Origin: Sedimentisphaerales bacterium
Lineage (GTDB): Bacteria > Planctomycetota > Phycisphaerae > Sedimentisphaerales > Anaerobacaceae
DNA length: 64,000 bases
Reading direction: 5' to 3'
Assembly: GCA_016935195.1 (NCBI GenBank)
Contig: JAFGRL010000017.1
Span: forward strand, 1-64,000
Shown: positions 53,909-63,063 of the stretch, piece after piece
Layout of the letters: each line of letters opens with the position of its first letter
How positions within the stretch are numbered: the stretch's first letter is position 1
Position numbers and translations under genes: made by a program
The notes under the pieces: model-generated
Seen by the model: only the letters and a program-made list of their open reading frames with translations
The model's database searches: none
Told to the model about the DNA's origin: nothing

Positions 53909-54436
53909 GTGAGCAAAAATTCCCAGCCCAGGCTTGAAAATATACAAATGCTAATACTTGATGTGGACGGAGTTCTAACCGATGGCACCATCATAGTCAA
54001 TGCTGATGGGACCGAAAGCAAATCCTTCAGTGCCCTTGACGGCCATGGAATTCGCCTCTGGAAAAGGTCCGGCTTAAAAGTCGCCTTTTTAAGTGGCCGT
54101 AAATCCGAACCGACAGTACACAGAGCCAGACAGCTCGAAGTTGACTATGTACTCGAAGATTGTCACGACAAACTAAAAACTTTGAAAAACCTTCTTGAGA
54201 AACTATCCCTGGCACCGGAGGAAATTGCCTATATTGGCGATGATTGGCCGGACCTGCCGGTTATAAAGTACGTGGGCTTCGGTGTTGCCACAGCCAATGC
54301 GGCCGAAGAAGTTAAGCAACACGCAGATTATATCACAACATCCAAAGGAGGAAACGGAGCCATCCGTGAAACGGTCGAATATATTCTCAAAAATAACAAC
54401 AAATGGCAGCAGCTTGTTGAAAGATACACACTCTAA
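53909..54436 (+). CDS. kdsC: Kdo 8-phosphate phosphatase (KdsC)
   Basis: This 175-residue HAD-family phosphatase starts preferably at a GTG with AGGAG 8 bases upstream; the track's TTG start lies exactly at the kdsD stop and is also possible. The nucleophile motif LDVDGVLTDG, FLSGR (motif II) and YIGDDWPDLPV (motif IV) are complete. KdsC is a capless HAD tetramer that releases Kdo from Kdo-8-phosphate. The short length and linkage to kdsD support this over other HADs. It indicates an LPS-type outer membrane. Confidence 0.92.
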   Translation: MSKNSQPRLENIQMLILDVDGVLTDGTIIVNADGTESKSFSALDGHGIRLWKRSGLKVAFLSGRKSEPTVHRARQLEVDYVLEDCHDKLKTLKNLLEKLSLAPEEIAYIGDDWPDLPVIKYVGFGVATANAAEEVKQHADYITTSKGGNGAIRETVEYILKNNNKWQQLVERYTL

Positions 54437-54454
54437 GGTCAATAAGGCAAAACT

Positions 54455-56626
54455 ATGGCATTTGAAACCCGTAAATTATTAACAGGCCTGTTCTCACTGC
54501 TGGCAGTTTTGCTGATTTATTTACTCTACTGCTGGATTAGTAATACTCCCGAAATTAATATCGCAACTAACCTGCAGGAGGTCAATAACAATGCAGATGC
54601 AAACACACCTCAGAAACAAGGTGATATTGGTGTAGTAGGCGGTGTCGGCGTGGGATCTGCACAGGTAGCAGAGTTTATAACACTAAATAAGGATAACCAA
54701 ACAGAGAGAAAATTCGGTTTCGAAAAACTTCTACACAAAACCGGGAAGAACTGGCAAATAGAAAAGCCATATATGACTATCTTCCGCCCAGACCTTAGCT
54801 GCCACTTAACTGCCGAGACGGGTAATGTCATAGTGGATGAGGCTCTCGGCAAACCCAGCCCGACAGACGCAACGCTTACAGGAAATGTCAAGATTCACAT
54901 CTCGCCGGAAAACAGCAGCGATATTCAGGACACATATATCTACCTTGATGAGATAACCTTCATTAGTGATAAATCTCAATTATCTACTGCCGGCCCAGTA
55001 AAACTTGTATCCCCGAACGCAAATATGTCCGGCACAGGCCTGGAAGTCGTCTATAATGACCGGGCTAATCGCCTCGAATATCTTAGAGTAATCCAGCTTG
55101 ATACTTTAAAACTCAAAATACCAAAGCAGCATTCTGCCGCTCTGAGATCACCTACTGAGCCGTCTCAGACTGCTTATGAAAGCAAAGTCGAAAAACCAAC
55201 CGAAACAAGCTCACAACAAAACAAAGCTGACTCTTCACAAAAGACCTTAAATTACAGATGTGGATTCGATGGAAATGTTGTTATCAAAAGTCCTGAGCAA
55301 ATAATCTCTGCCAAGCAGGTCTATATAAACAACATCTTCATTCCGAAAGAATCATCTGAAGCTGACAAAGACGATTCCACAAGTAGAAATAGCAAACGAA
55401 TGGGCAACTCTGCGGAAAATGACAGAAAATCTCAAGACTCAGGTGAATTTACTGATATTACCATCACCTGTGATAATGGTGTTATCATTACTCCTGTGGA
55501 TTCTGCGTTAACATTCGAGAGTTTCAAACAAAACAAAGCAAAGGACATCGAAGCAGTTCAACCGGAAAAAATCGACCCAAAGAACTTTCCGGACAAACAC
55601 ACACTTGTCGCTGAAAAAATCGACTATTGTGCTCTGACTGACAAGACAGATGTAACCGGACCGCTTGAGCTAACTGTCCGGATTAACAGTTTGAACGATA
55701 CCGAAACCGAAAAAAAGTCCCTGCCCGCAAAGATATTTGCATCGGAAAAGGCCACATTTGACCATACGTCAAATTCTGTGCTTTTCGAAGGCAACTGCTC
55801 ATGCACGATGCGTCAGTTAAGTTCGACTTACGAGTTCAGTTACAGCCTGTGTGCACCTCAAATAACCGCAATACTGTCATCGGCCACTGCTCCCCTGGGC
55901 CCTGCCAGCTCGGTCAAGAGCGTTACTGCGACCGGTGGAAATGTGAAACTGGCAACACTGAAGATGCAAATCCAGAACAACCATATTGACACTAAACACA
56001 TCCAACCTGTCGATCAGGATAAGGTGCTAAGGGGTATGGAACTAAAATGTGCCAGGTTTGATTTCAACGCCGAGCAAAATCAAATTTCCGCAGCCGGGCC
56101 GGGTATAATGAAGATAAAAAATTTTAGCAATGACAATACCAACTCTCGGCTGTCTCGATGGGGTCTAAACAAACCCCATTGGGCCTTTCTGCAGGATTTT
56201 GCAACATTGGTATATTCCCTTAAGACACATCTGCTGACAGCTAATGCCGAACCTAAGCAGATGCTGCGCATCGACTACATACCCATAACAAAAGATCGCT
56301 ACGACCAATACATCACCATTTACACCACAGCTATAAAGACTCAGCTTGCGGAGACATCAAGCGGACAATTCGAAATTCGCTCACTCAATGCAGACGATGG
56401 CGTCTTTTACGAACAGCAAACCTTAAAAAGTGAAAGTACAGTACCCAAAACTCTGTACTTCTCAGCTAATGAAATGCTATATGAAGCTGAAGATGGCAAA
56501 ATTAAAGCCTGGGGCAACGACGGGCAGCCATGCCTGCTCAACGGCGCTCTCGTAGACGGCATCGAGTGCAATCTCAAGACAGGCAAAGCAAAAAATAAAA
56601 TCTTTGCTCCTGGTTCATTAAGATAA
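54455..56626 (+). CDS. Large LptC/LptA-like LPS-export protein
   Basis: A 723-residue protein with one N-terminal membrane helix (LLTGLFSLLAVLLIYLLYCWI) and a long beta-rich periplasmic part. Segments such as FISDKSQLSTAGPVKLVSPNANMSGTGLEV resemble LptC, and repeated VTGPLELTVR/FDGNVVIKSP-type strands resemble the beta-jellyroll of LptA/OstA. It occupies the lptC position after kdsD-kdsC. At 723 residues it is much larger than LptC (about 190), so it may combine LptC- and LptA-like parts. A Ser/Lys/Glu-rich linker lies near 285-310. Function is inferred from pattern and synteny. Confidence 0.72.
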   Translation: MAFETRKLLTGLFSLLAVLLIYLLYCWISNTPEINIATNLQEVNNNADANTPQKQGDIGVVGGVGVGSAQVAEFITLNKDNQTERKFGFEKLLHKTGKNWQIEKPYMTIFRPDLSCHLTAETGNVIVDEALGKPSPTDATLTGNVKIHISPENSSDIQDTYIYLDEITFISDKSQLSTAGPVKLVSPNANMSGTGLEVVYNDRANRLEYLRVIQLDTLKLKIPKQHSAALRSPTEPSQTAYESKVEKPTETSSQQNKADSSQKTLNYRCGFDGNVVIKSPEQIISAKQVYINNIFIPKESSEADKDDSTSRNSKRMGNSAENDRKSQDSGEFTDITITCDNGVIITPVDSALTFESFKQNKAKDIEAVQPEKIDPKNFPDKHTLVAEKIDYCALTDKTDVTGPLELTVRINSLNDTETEKKSLPAKIFASEKATFDHTSNSVLFEGNCSCTMRQLSSTYEFSYSLCAPQITAILSSATAPLGPASSVKSVTATGGNVKLATLKMQIQNNHIDTKHIQPVDQDKVLRGMELKCARFDFNAEQNQISAAGPGIMKIKNFSNDNTNSRLSRWGLNKPHWAFLQDFATLVYSLKTHLLTANAEPKQMLRIDYIPITKDRYDQYITIYTTAIKTQLAETSSGQFEIRSLNADDGVFYEQQTLKSESTVPKTLYFSANEMLYEAEDGKIKAWGNDGQPCLLNGALVDGIECNLKTGKAKNKIFAPGSLR

Positions 56627-56933
56627 CACCAATAAGCCGTCTTTCACTTAAAGTCTATTGTGTCGTGCAAAAAACATCTCATTTCAAACTTTTTTTAAGG
56701 TTGAACCAAGTGCCCCTGAGTACACTTTTATGGGACGTCAACAGCTGCCATTAAATAGAAAAAATTTACTATACTATATGTTGTGATAAACTACTCTCTG
56801 CCTTGTATTTTGTGTCAATAGTTATAGGACAATCTCTATGTTTCACCACAGTTGTTAAAGAAAAAGTTTTATTACTGCCGATACTTCGATACATTGCACT
56901 TAAGCAGTTACTTTTTTTAAGGGCATAAATCTT
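56627..56933. other. Intergenic region before small ORF
   Basis: This 307-base AT-rich spacer follows the LptC-like gene. It holds no convincing ORF; the 83-residue minus-strand ORF overlapping its end looks like a shadow of the small plus-strand gene. No clear terminator or promoter was recognised. Confidence 0.4.
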
Positions 56934-57083
56934 ATGAGCAAAAGGGAATTGATTGATTGTATTTGTGAGATAAACAAAAGCGCAAAGCCCGAATTTCTCG
57001 CTAATTTCTCTGAGGAACAATTAAGGCTTTACCTTGAGAACCTGATGGAACTGGATTTGGCAGAGCTGGCTGCTTGCCCATAG
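56934..57083 (+). CDS. Small helical protein of unknown function (49 aa)
   Basis: The frame ATG...TAG encodes a 49-residue protein, MSKRELIDCICEINKSAKPE to ELAACP, too short for the ORF track. It has the look of a real small protein: two amphipathic helices with alternating charged and hydrophobic residues, a Ser-Ala-Lys-Pro-Glu-Phe turn between them, and normal codon use. An AAGGG lies about 13 bases upstream of the ATG, a little far for ideal initiation. It is convergent with the CvpA-like gene. I do not know a function. Confidence 0.6.
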   Translation: MSKRELIDCICEINKSAKPEFLANFSEEQLRLYLENLMELDLAELAACP

Positions 57084-57114
57084 ATTGCCCCCTATCGAAA
57101 AACTTAAAACTTTT

Positions 57115-58269
57115 TTAAGGGCCCCCCTGCGAGTCTGCCTGGCTCTGCGAACTGCTTTCGACTGGTTCTGTCGGCTTGGCCGGCTTAATGAATGGAATAA
57201 GCTCAGGGGCTTTATCTGGCGACAGCGGCGCTGCAAGCTCAGCTACGTTATTCTGCTTAAATTCTGCGACGACTGGTACCACCTCGTTTGGCACATAGAA
57301 AATAAAATCAATCCATTTTACGCTGCCATCGAAATCTTGTGAGGACAGTTTTATTATGTGGCTTAGTTTTGCCAATTGAATCTTGCCAGGCGTCCCCACG
57401 TAACCTGCTGGGTAAACATCGACACCGTTACCTGAAAACACATCAGCTCGCTGGGTTTTCAGCTTACATACAACCCTTACCTGCCCAAGTGTGAATTTCT
57501 CAACCGCTGGCAAAGCACTTCTCTTAATCCCAATGCGGACAATTGTCAGTTCGCACCCGCTCTTTGGTTCTATTACCCGGTTAGGATCCGCTGAGATTCT
57601 GAGCCCTTCCGGTGCAGGCCACAGGCTTTCTTTTGAAACCGTTATAGCCTGTGAAGTCGTAACAATTGGTACATCGTCCGAAGAATTGAGCTTGTTCAAA
57701 AAGAGCTGATCCAGGAAGTCAGCACGCAGGACCGCAAAGCTGTTCCTCCCGCTGAAGCTGCCCCTGCTGATAGTGCTGAACCAGCCCACTGCAAATCCAT
57801 CGGCATTGAGCAGTGATTTTCCTGGCAAATCAGGATTGGGATTGAGCTTATCAAAGCGCTCGTAAGGAATATTATTCGATAATGGTGCCATTGCAAGAGC
57901 TGTAAGTACCAGCCCTGATGCGATAAGGCCCAGCAAAGCACCGCAAACAATACGCCCAGCCCGTTCTGCAATTACGCCTAAGTCAATCTTCTCCCGGACT
58001 ATCTGAGCTATGGCTGTCTGTAAAATCGCAAAAGCAACAACAAACAGCAGAGCAAAACACAGTGCCGGTGCCCAGGGTACTAAACCGGCATTGCGACTGC
58101 TTTGGCCCCGGCTGATAAATACATTCGCAAGGGCTTCAAAATAGCCGAAGGCAACCACACTAGAGCAAATTACAGCCATTATAGTGGCAAAGGCTTTAAC
58201 AAGCGTTCCTTTGATATACTGATAAGCCACACAGCCAACAATAATCACCAACACTAATAAACTTGACAT
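57115..58269 (-). CDS. CvpA-like membrane protein with C-terminal domain
   Basis: This 384-residue protein has an N-terminal block of about four membrane helices in the CvpA/colicin V production arrangement (VLVIIVGCVAYQYIKGTLVKAFATIMAVICS and CGALLGLIASGLVLTALAMAPL). A soluble beta-rich domain follows (about 180-350), and the end is a Pro/Glu/Ser-rich tail. GGAG precedes the ATG by about 10 bases. CvpA proteins affect envelope integrity and secretion in Proteobacteria. The soluble extension is not part of typical CvpA. It is transcribed alone on the minus strand. Confidence 0.72.
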   Translation of the reverse strand: MSSLLVLVIIVGCVAYQYIKGTLVKAFATIMAVICSSVVAFGYFEALANVFISRGQSSRNAGLVPWAPALCFALLFVVAFAILQTAIAQIVREKIDLGVIAERAGRIVCGALLGLIASGLVLTALAMAPLSNNIPYERFDKLNPNPDLPGKSLLNADGFAVGWFSTISRGSFSGRNSFAVLRADFLDQLFLNKLNSSDDVPIVTTSQAITVSKESLWPAPEGLRISADPNRVIEPKSGCELTIVRIGIKRSALPAVEKFTLGQVRVVCKLKTQRADVFSGNGVDVYPAGYVGTPGKIQLAKLSHIIKLSSQDFDGSVKWIDFIFYVPNEVVPVVAEFKQNNVAELAAPLSPDKAPELIPFIKPAKPTEPVESSSQSQADSQGGP

Positions 58270-58427
58270 CGCTGGGTATCTCCGATTACTGCCTTGTCTC
58301 TTACGACCGTTACTGTCTCAACTGAAAGAACTAATATTCTCAAACTGGCCGATTTATGGTTAAAAATTGACGTAACCCTTTATTTAAAAATATGTTCTGT
58401 AACACAAAAAGTTCAATAAAACCAGTC

Positions 58428-58444
58428 ATCCGCCGCAGGCGGAT
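58428..58444. terminator. ATCCGCC-GCA-GGCGGAT hairpin downstream of PilB-like gene
   Basis: A perfect 7-bp stem with a 3-base loop lies 60-80 bases past the stop of the minus-strand PilB-like gene and upstream of the CvpA-like gene. It could act as a terminator, though the nearest T-run on the minus strand (GGTTTTATT) is several bases downstream. Small palindromes of this form may also be dispersed repeats. Confidence 0.4.
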
Positions 58445-58506
58445 TCGGCACTTTTGCATTGTACATTTTGATTTTTGCATTCTTTGTCAGGTAATTAACA
58501 TAGCCT

Positions 58507-60153
58507 TTATGGCCTTTTCCTTTGATCTTTCTTTCGGGAAAGCACCCTTACCATTTCATTTATACATGTTGTGCCAGCAATTACCTTCTGCAGGGCGGTT
58601 TCCTGCAGATAGACCATTTTGGCGCGCCTGAATTGCGTGCCAACGTCAGCTAATGACTTCGACTGCTTTATAACCTCTCTTAGCTGATCATTTATCATAA
58701 TGATCTCGAAGATAGCCATTCTGCCTACAAAACCTATCCCCTGACAATTCTCGCAGGTTCTGGATTTACCACGTTTGTCATATACTACCTTGCCTGCCCT
58801 ATAAAACACTTTTGCTTTTTCTGGCGGGATATTAAATTTGCGGAGAATCTCCGGATTGGGGCTGTAGGCCTGCTTACATTCATCACAGAGAACCCGAAGC
58901 AATCTTTGGTTGACTATCCCAATGAGTGTATCAGCAACCAAATTCTTATCGCCTGCGAACTTAATCCATCTGGCCAGTGCTTTTAGCACATTATCTGCTT
59001 CAACCGTAGCATATACAATTTTTCCGTCTTTGGCCGCAGCGCAGGCAACCTCAGCAGTCTCCGTATCAGCACAGTCAGCAACACCCACTATGTCAGGACC
59101 CATCCTCACAATAGACAATAGTTTCTTTGCATATGTTGTAACACCTGTATCGCTTAAAGCAAAGACTTCCTGGGTGATATTAGGCAAATCTACAACCACT
59201 TTTCGCTCAAGTGTGCTGATGCTGTAAACAAAGGGGTCGTGATTTCTGACAAGAGCGTAAAACGTTGTGGTAACACCGGAGTTTCTGGGGCCCGACACTA
59301 TAAACAGGCCCTGCTTCAAATGTCGTATTGTTTCAAGCTGCTCTCGTTGCTTAGACGATACACCGATATCAGACAACCTTGATATCTGTTGTTGCATTAT
59401 TTGCTTGAGCGCAATCTGTTCCCCCGCAGTGGAGCCGGCAGTAGCCAGTTCCCAGTCCGTGGTTTTTCCTTCACGGCGTACCCTGAATTTGCCTTTTTGA
59501 GGCTTGCGTCTTTCATCCATATCAAGGGCCGCCAGATTCTTAACGAAGCGAATGAAATATTCAGTCTGGTCTCTGGGCATTGCTGGCTGCTTCAATAGTG
59601 TTCCATCTACGTTGTATGTTACCTTGTATTCCTGAGCTGTGGGTGTAAAAAGTACATCGCTTGCTCTTCGCCAAATAGCATCGCTGAAAATATCGCACGC
59701 CATCTTATAGCCTAAGAAATCAGGGGTCTTGGGCTGTGGTAAAGGAACATCGTTATTATTTGCCGTTATAAACTTATAACTTTCAAGCTGTTCAATTGTT
59801 CTCTCTTGGTTAACGAATAGGTCCTTGATGTGTTCGATAGTAAGAATTCGGTCAAACTCCGGAACCTGGGTATTTCGGTGCATAACGTACCCTAATGATG
59901 AGGCTCCGACAACAATGATGTAAAACAGCAGGCCTACGACAAAAATAGGCGTCAGAAGCCAGATTACACTCCCTGCGGCCCCGGCGCCGAACACAACAGC
60001 CGCCCAAAAAGCCTCATTTGTACCAATTGCTCTGGCATCCCTGTACAGCCAGGACAGAAGCGCAATCCACAGAACAAATAAAACCACAAAGACAGCAAAT
60101 TTAGGTATTGATATATACCCCCCATATTCGACAGCAACAATTAAATCCGTCAT
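58507..60153 (-). CDS. PilB/GspE-like secretion ATPase with degenerate P-loop
   Basis: A 548-residue protein; the preferred ATG (MTDLIVAVEYGG) has GGAG 6 bases upstream, while the track starts at an earlier GTG. It has three N-terminal membrane helices, uncommon for PilB, then a GspE-like domain with the zinc tetracysteine (CDECK...CENCQ) and a C-terminal FVGRMAIFEIIMIND. The Walker A is GPRNSGVTTT, with Val294 replacing the essential Lys, and the Walker B region reads GPDIVGVADCADTETAE in place of GEIRDxETAE. It is therefore likely impaired in ATP hydrolysis, perhaps regulatory. The gene follows pilT, 67 bases downstream. Confidence 0.82.
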   Translation of the reverse strand: MTDLIVAVEYGGYISIPKFAVFVVLFVLWIALLSWLYRDARAIGTNEAFWAAVVFGAGAAGSVIWLLTPIFVVGLLFYIIVVGASSLGYVMHRNTQVPEFDRILTIEHIKDLFVNQERTIEQLESYKFITANNNDVPLPQPKTPDFLGYKMACDIFSDAIWRRASDVLFTPTAQEYKVTYNVDGTLLKQPAMPRDQTEYFIRFVKNLAALDMDERRKPQKGKFRVRREGKTTDWELATAGSTAGEQIALKQIMQQQISRLSDIGVSSKQREQLETIRHLKQGLFIVSGPRNSGVTTTFYALVRNHDPFVYSISTLERKVVVDLPNITQEVFALSDTGVTTYAKKLLSIVRMGPDIVGVADCADTETAEVACAAAKDGKIVYATVEADNVLKALARWIKFAGDKNLVADTLIGIVNQRLLRVLCDECKQAYSPNPEILRKFNIPPEKAKVFYRAGKVVYDKRGKSRTCENCQGIGFVGRMAIFEIIMINDQLREVIKQSKSLADVGTQFRRAKMVYLQETALQKVIAGTTCINEMVRVLSRKKDQRKRP

Positions 60154-60219
60154 TAAACACTCCATCACGCAGGTTTCCTTTTTGAGAAACTTGCAAAATG
60201 TCCTTCTACAAATGAAAAA

Positions 60220-61353
60220 TCACAAAATACCGCCGGCAGTGGTCCTGATACCTTTAAGTGCCATCTTCAGCTCTTCCTTGTTGGGAGCATAATGATAAGC
60301 ATCTTTCGGATCTACCATACCTTCCTTAATCAGTGCGCAAAGATTGTCCGTAATGTCCTGCATCCCTTCTTCTTTAGCGCTTCGGATAACATTAGGCAAA
60401 TCAGCCTCACGCTCTTCTGAAATTAATTTCTTCACCGATGGATTTGCAAGCAAAATCTCTACTGCGGGTATCCTGTCTACACCTTCCTTGATGCATGGCA
60501 GCAGGGCCTGACTGATTATCGCCTTTATGGTAAGGCTTAAGGTTTGTCTTATCAAATCCCTTTCTGTCTGTGGAAACAAATCCAACAATCGTTGAACAGC
60601 CTGAGATGTATTTTGAGAATGCATTGTGCCGAAAACAAGATGGCCCGTCTCAGCGGCCCGCATACCGGCGCTTACGGTTTTTGCGTCGCGCATCTCTCCA
60701 ATAAACACCACATCAGGGTCCTGCCGCATAAGATATGTCAGCGCCTCTTCGAAATTCTGCACGTCAATACCAATCTCCCTTTGTGAAACAATAGCCTTTT
60801 TGTCTTTGAACAGATATTCAATAGGATCCTCAATCGTAACTATGTGGCACATACGTGTGGCGTTTATGTAATCTACCATTGAAGCGATAGTTGTGGTCTT
60901 GCCGCATCCGGTTGGACCAACCACCAAAACCAGCCCCTGGCTTTCATTGGCTATCTTTTCTAATATCTTGGGTAGATGAAGCTGCTCAAAAGGAGGCACT
61001 TCTGCATTCACACGACGTGCCGCAAGGCTTACAAAACCTCTCTGCCGAAATACGTTGATTCTGAAACGGTCCTCGCCGCCAATCTCATGTGCAAAATCCA
61101 GTGTGCCGAATTTAGCAAAAAACTCTTTCTGTGCCGGCGTGAGTATTTCGAAGATGAGATACTCAATTCTTTCCTCGGTCATAACCTCGCCGGTAGTGTC
61201 CTTTAATTGACCGAAAAGCCGCAATTTCGGCGGCTGACCCACTTTTAGATGAAGATCACTAGCGCGGGTTTTTATCGCCGCCCTGAAGTACTTATGAATC
61301 TCCGGCTCATGGTCCAAATACACCTGCGCATCAATAGGCTGCTTCTCAACCAT
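60220..61353 (-). CDS. pilT: Twitching motility/retraction ATPase PilT
   Basis: A 377-residue hexameric ATPase from the preferred ATG (MVEKQPIDAQ); the track begins at a TTG six codons earlier. It has an N-terminal PAS-like domain (ASDLHLKVGQPPKLRLFG), Walker A GPTGCGKTTTIAS, the Asp box IEDPIEYLFKD, Walker B DVVFIGEMRDAKT and the His box HLVFGTMHSQNT. The C-terminal AIRNLIRE-type motif is less clear. It powers type IV pilus retraction. The degenerate PilB-like ATPase is encoded 67 bases downstream; no pilin, PilC or assembly genes are in the window. Confidence 0.92.
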   Translation of the reverse strand: MVEKQPIDAQVYLDHEPEIHKYFRAAIKTRASDLHLKVGQPPKLRLFGQLKDTTGEVMTEERIEYLIFEILTPAQKEFFAKFGTLDFAHEIGGEDRFRINVFRQRGFVSLAARRVNAEVPPFEQLHLPKILEKIANESQGLVLVVGPTGCGKTTTIASMVDYINATRMCHIVTIEDPIEYLFKDKKAIVSQREIGIDVQNFEEALTYLMRQDPDVVFIGEMRDAKTVSAGMRAAETGHLVFGTMHSQNTSQAVQRLLDLFPQTERDLIRQTLSLTIKAIISQALLPCIKEGVDRIPAVEILLANPSVKKLISEEREADLPNVIRSAKEEGMQDITDNLCALIKEGMVDPKDAYHYAPNKEELKMALKGIRTTAGGIL

Positions 61354-61371
61354 AATTGCTTCTAACTCCAA

Positions 61372-61964
61372 ATCCTGTAAACTAACCGCTGGAGCTCCTC
61401 ACACATTCCAACTATCGGCCAGGCCTCTGCCGAACATCTGGATTAGTGGAAAGATTAGATAATTTTAAGCTAATATTGTTCATTATAGGAACTTGCACAC
61501 AACTGTCAATCTCGTTTTCACACTCGTGATGACCCATTTTTGAGTTGTTTTTGGATATAAATGTAAACCGAACCTGCTTACCATCCCAGCAAACACCATT
61601 TGCTGCTGTTAAATGGATTCGTCATATTTTCTTTTTCCAAATCAGGGGTATATTAAACACATTGACTGGGTGAAACAAAACTGTTTTCATTATTTTAAAA
61701 AATTTCCTTGACAAGAAACAAAACATTATGGTATTATCCAACTGGCGTAGATTCTGTATTAGAGTTATTAATACAAATAAAAGTCAAAAGTCAGAGGAGA
61801 AGGTTTGGCATTTTTAAATTCGGAGGAGATCAAACCAGTCAATAATTCTTACCATAAACATATAATCGCTTACAATAGAGTCAATCCACATTATTTGTAA
61901 CAGCAATTAAAAGCTTGGCAACGGTGCCAGGTAGAAAATGTTTTTGGAAGAAGGAGGAGAAACG
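61372..61964. other. Intergenic region with promoter and long leader
   Basis: This 593-base AT-rich region separates pilT and the divergent PEP-CTERM gene. It contains a good sigma70 promoter near 61708 and a leader of over 200 bases before the PEP-CTERM start. The leader holds a possible 31-codon TTG-started frame (61805-61900, MAFLNSEEIKPVNNSYHKHI) with GGAGAAGG just upstream, and a TGGCA-ACGG-TGCCA hairpin at 61916-61929. The remainder shows nothing recognisable. Confidence 0.5.
61708..61737 (+). promoter_or_regulatory. Sigma70-type promoter of PEP-CTERM gene
   Basis: TTGACA, an 18-base spacer and TATTAT lie about 230 bases upstream of the PEP-CTERM protein start. The -35 is a perfect consensus and the -10 matches 5 of 6. 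It predicts a long untranslated leader. Confidence 0.6.
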
Positions 61965-62765
61965 ATGCAGAAAAAACTATTGTTAATGTTGTCTTGTGTT
62001 TTGGTATTTTGTCTTACAGGAAGCACATTGGCTGTCAATGTGTGGTGGTACGGCGCAGACGATGACGGAGACTGGTTCAACGGCAACAACTACTCCAACA
62101 GCGCTGTGCCCCTCTCTGACACAGGCGTAAACTGGTCCGTGTCTGGGCTTTCCAAAGCTCCTATAGACATCAGTTCCGGTGCAGCACTTTGTTCCTCGTT
62201 ATGGTCGTACAATGAATCTAATACTCACACCACAATGACCATATCTGGTGGAAGTATCACTGGTACGGGGTATTTGTTAACCGGTACCGGCAGCCTCTCA
62301 GGGAAGTCAACATTTTATCTGGAAGATGGAACCATTACTTTCCCGCGTGTAATTGTCGGTCACAACATCTACTCAGGTGCAACCGACAAAGGTTACTTGC
62401 ACATGACAGGTGGTACACTAAATGCAACTTCTTCTTTGGAGTTGCACAAGGCCGATTCTCTCGGTCAACTGAACCTCTATGGAGGCACTATTAATGCAGG
62501 TGTGCTCTACATGGACACAGGGCATCTGCTCGACATCACCGAAGGTGTTATGTACTTAGATGGCGATCAAACAGATGCCGGCGATGATCTCCAGACATGG
62601 ATAACAGATGACTGGATTATAGCCTATGGTGGTGCCGGTACAGTTATGTCTGAGTACAATTTCGGTTCTGACCAGACCAAGGTCTGGGGTATTCCTGAGC
62701 CGGCAACGATTGCTCTGCTGGGTCTTGGCGGCCTGGTTCTGATGCGTAAAAGAAAAACAACCTGA
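61965..62765 (+). CDS. PEP-CTERM secreted protein
   Basis: A 266-residue protein from the preferred ATG (MQKKLLLML), preceded by GGAGGAG; the track adds nine residues. It has an N-terminal signal peptide (LLLMLSCVLVFCLTGSTLAV), a beta-rich body with Gly/Thr/Ser-rich strands (SGGSITGTGYLLTGTGSLSG) like autotransporter-type beta solenoids, and a classic C-terminal sorting tail: PEPATIALLGLGGLVLMRKRK, with PEP motif, membrane helix and basic end. It is an expected substrate of the exosortase at 40902. The neighbouring partial gene is a paralog. Confidence 0.93.
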   Translation: MQKKLLLMLSCVLVFCLTGSTLAVNVWWYGADDDGDWFNGNNYSNSAVPLSDTGVNWSVSGLSKAPIDISSGAALCSSLWSYNESNTHTTMTISGGSITGTGYLLTGTGSLSGKSTFYLEDGTITFPRVIVGHNIYSGATDKGYLHMTGGTLNATSSLELHKADSLGQLNLYGGTINAGVLYMDTGHLLDITEGVMYLDGDQTDAGDDLQTWITDDWIIAYGGAGTVMSEYNFGSDQTKVWGIPEPATIALLGLGGLVLMRKRKTT

Positions 62766-62820
62766 TGTAAATTTTTGGCCCATGATTTTAGACAGTAAGT
62801 GGGCAACAAGACAACAACAC

Positions 62821-62878
62821 TTGGGGCGAGCAATGACGGCATTACTCTGTATGATGCCGCCACTGCTCGATGCCCCAA
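62821..62878 (+). terminator. Long imperfect hairpin between PEP-CTERM paralogs
   Basis: Three nested stems pair in order: TTGGGGC (62821) with GCCCCAA (62872), GAGCA with TGCTC, and CGGCAT with ATGCCG, around an 11-base loop. The 58-base structure lies 56 bases past the PEP-CTERM stop codon. It has no T-run after it, so it may stabilise the mRNA end or regulate, not just terminate. Confidence 0.6.
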
Positions 62879-63063
62879 ACTGAATCGTAAAGATTGAGAG
62901 AGAATAGTCCGATTGTAGTTATATTATGTTTATACGAGACAGGATGTACTTAAAGGCAAGATTCGCCTTTTAAAATTGAACCGACCATGATTTACTTTCT
63001 GTGTTTTGCGGAAGAAACATATCATATATTGGTTAAGTTGTCGTATTTTTAAGGAGGAGTATT

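Noticed and set aside
56769-57020. 83-residue minus-strand ORF
   Set aside because: It overlaps the plausible 49-residue plus-strand gene in a poor-quality spacer, has no ribosome binding site I could see and no recognisable domain.
61914-61932. RpoN-type promoter at TGGCAACGGTGCCA
   Set aside because: The GG to GC spacing does not fit the -24/-12 pattern; it is better explained as a hairpin.
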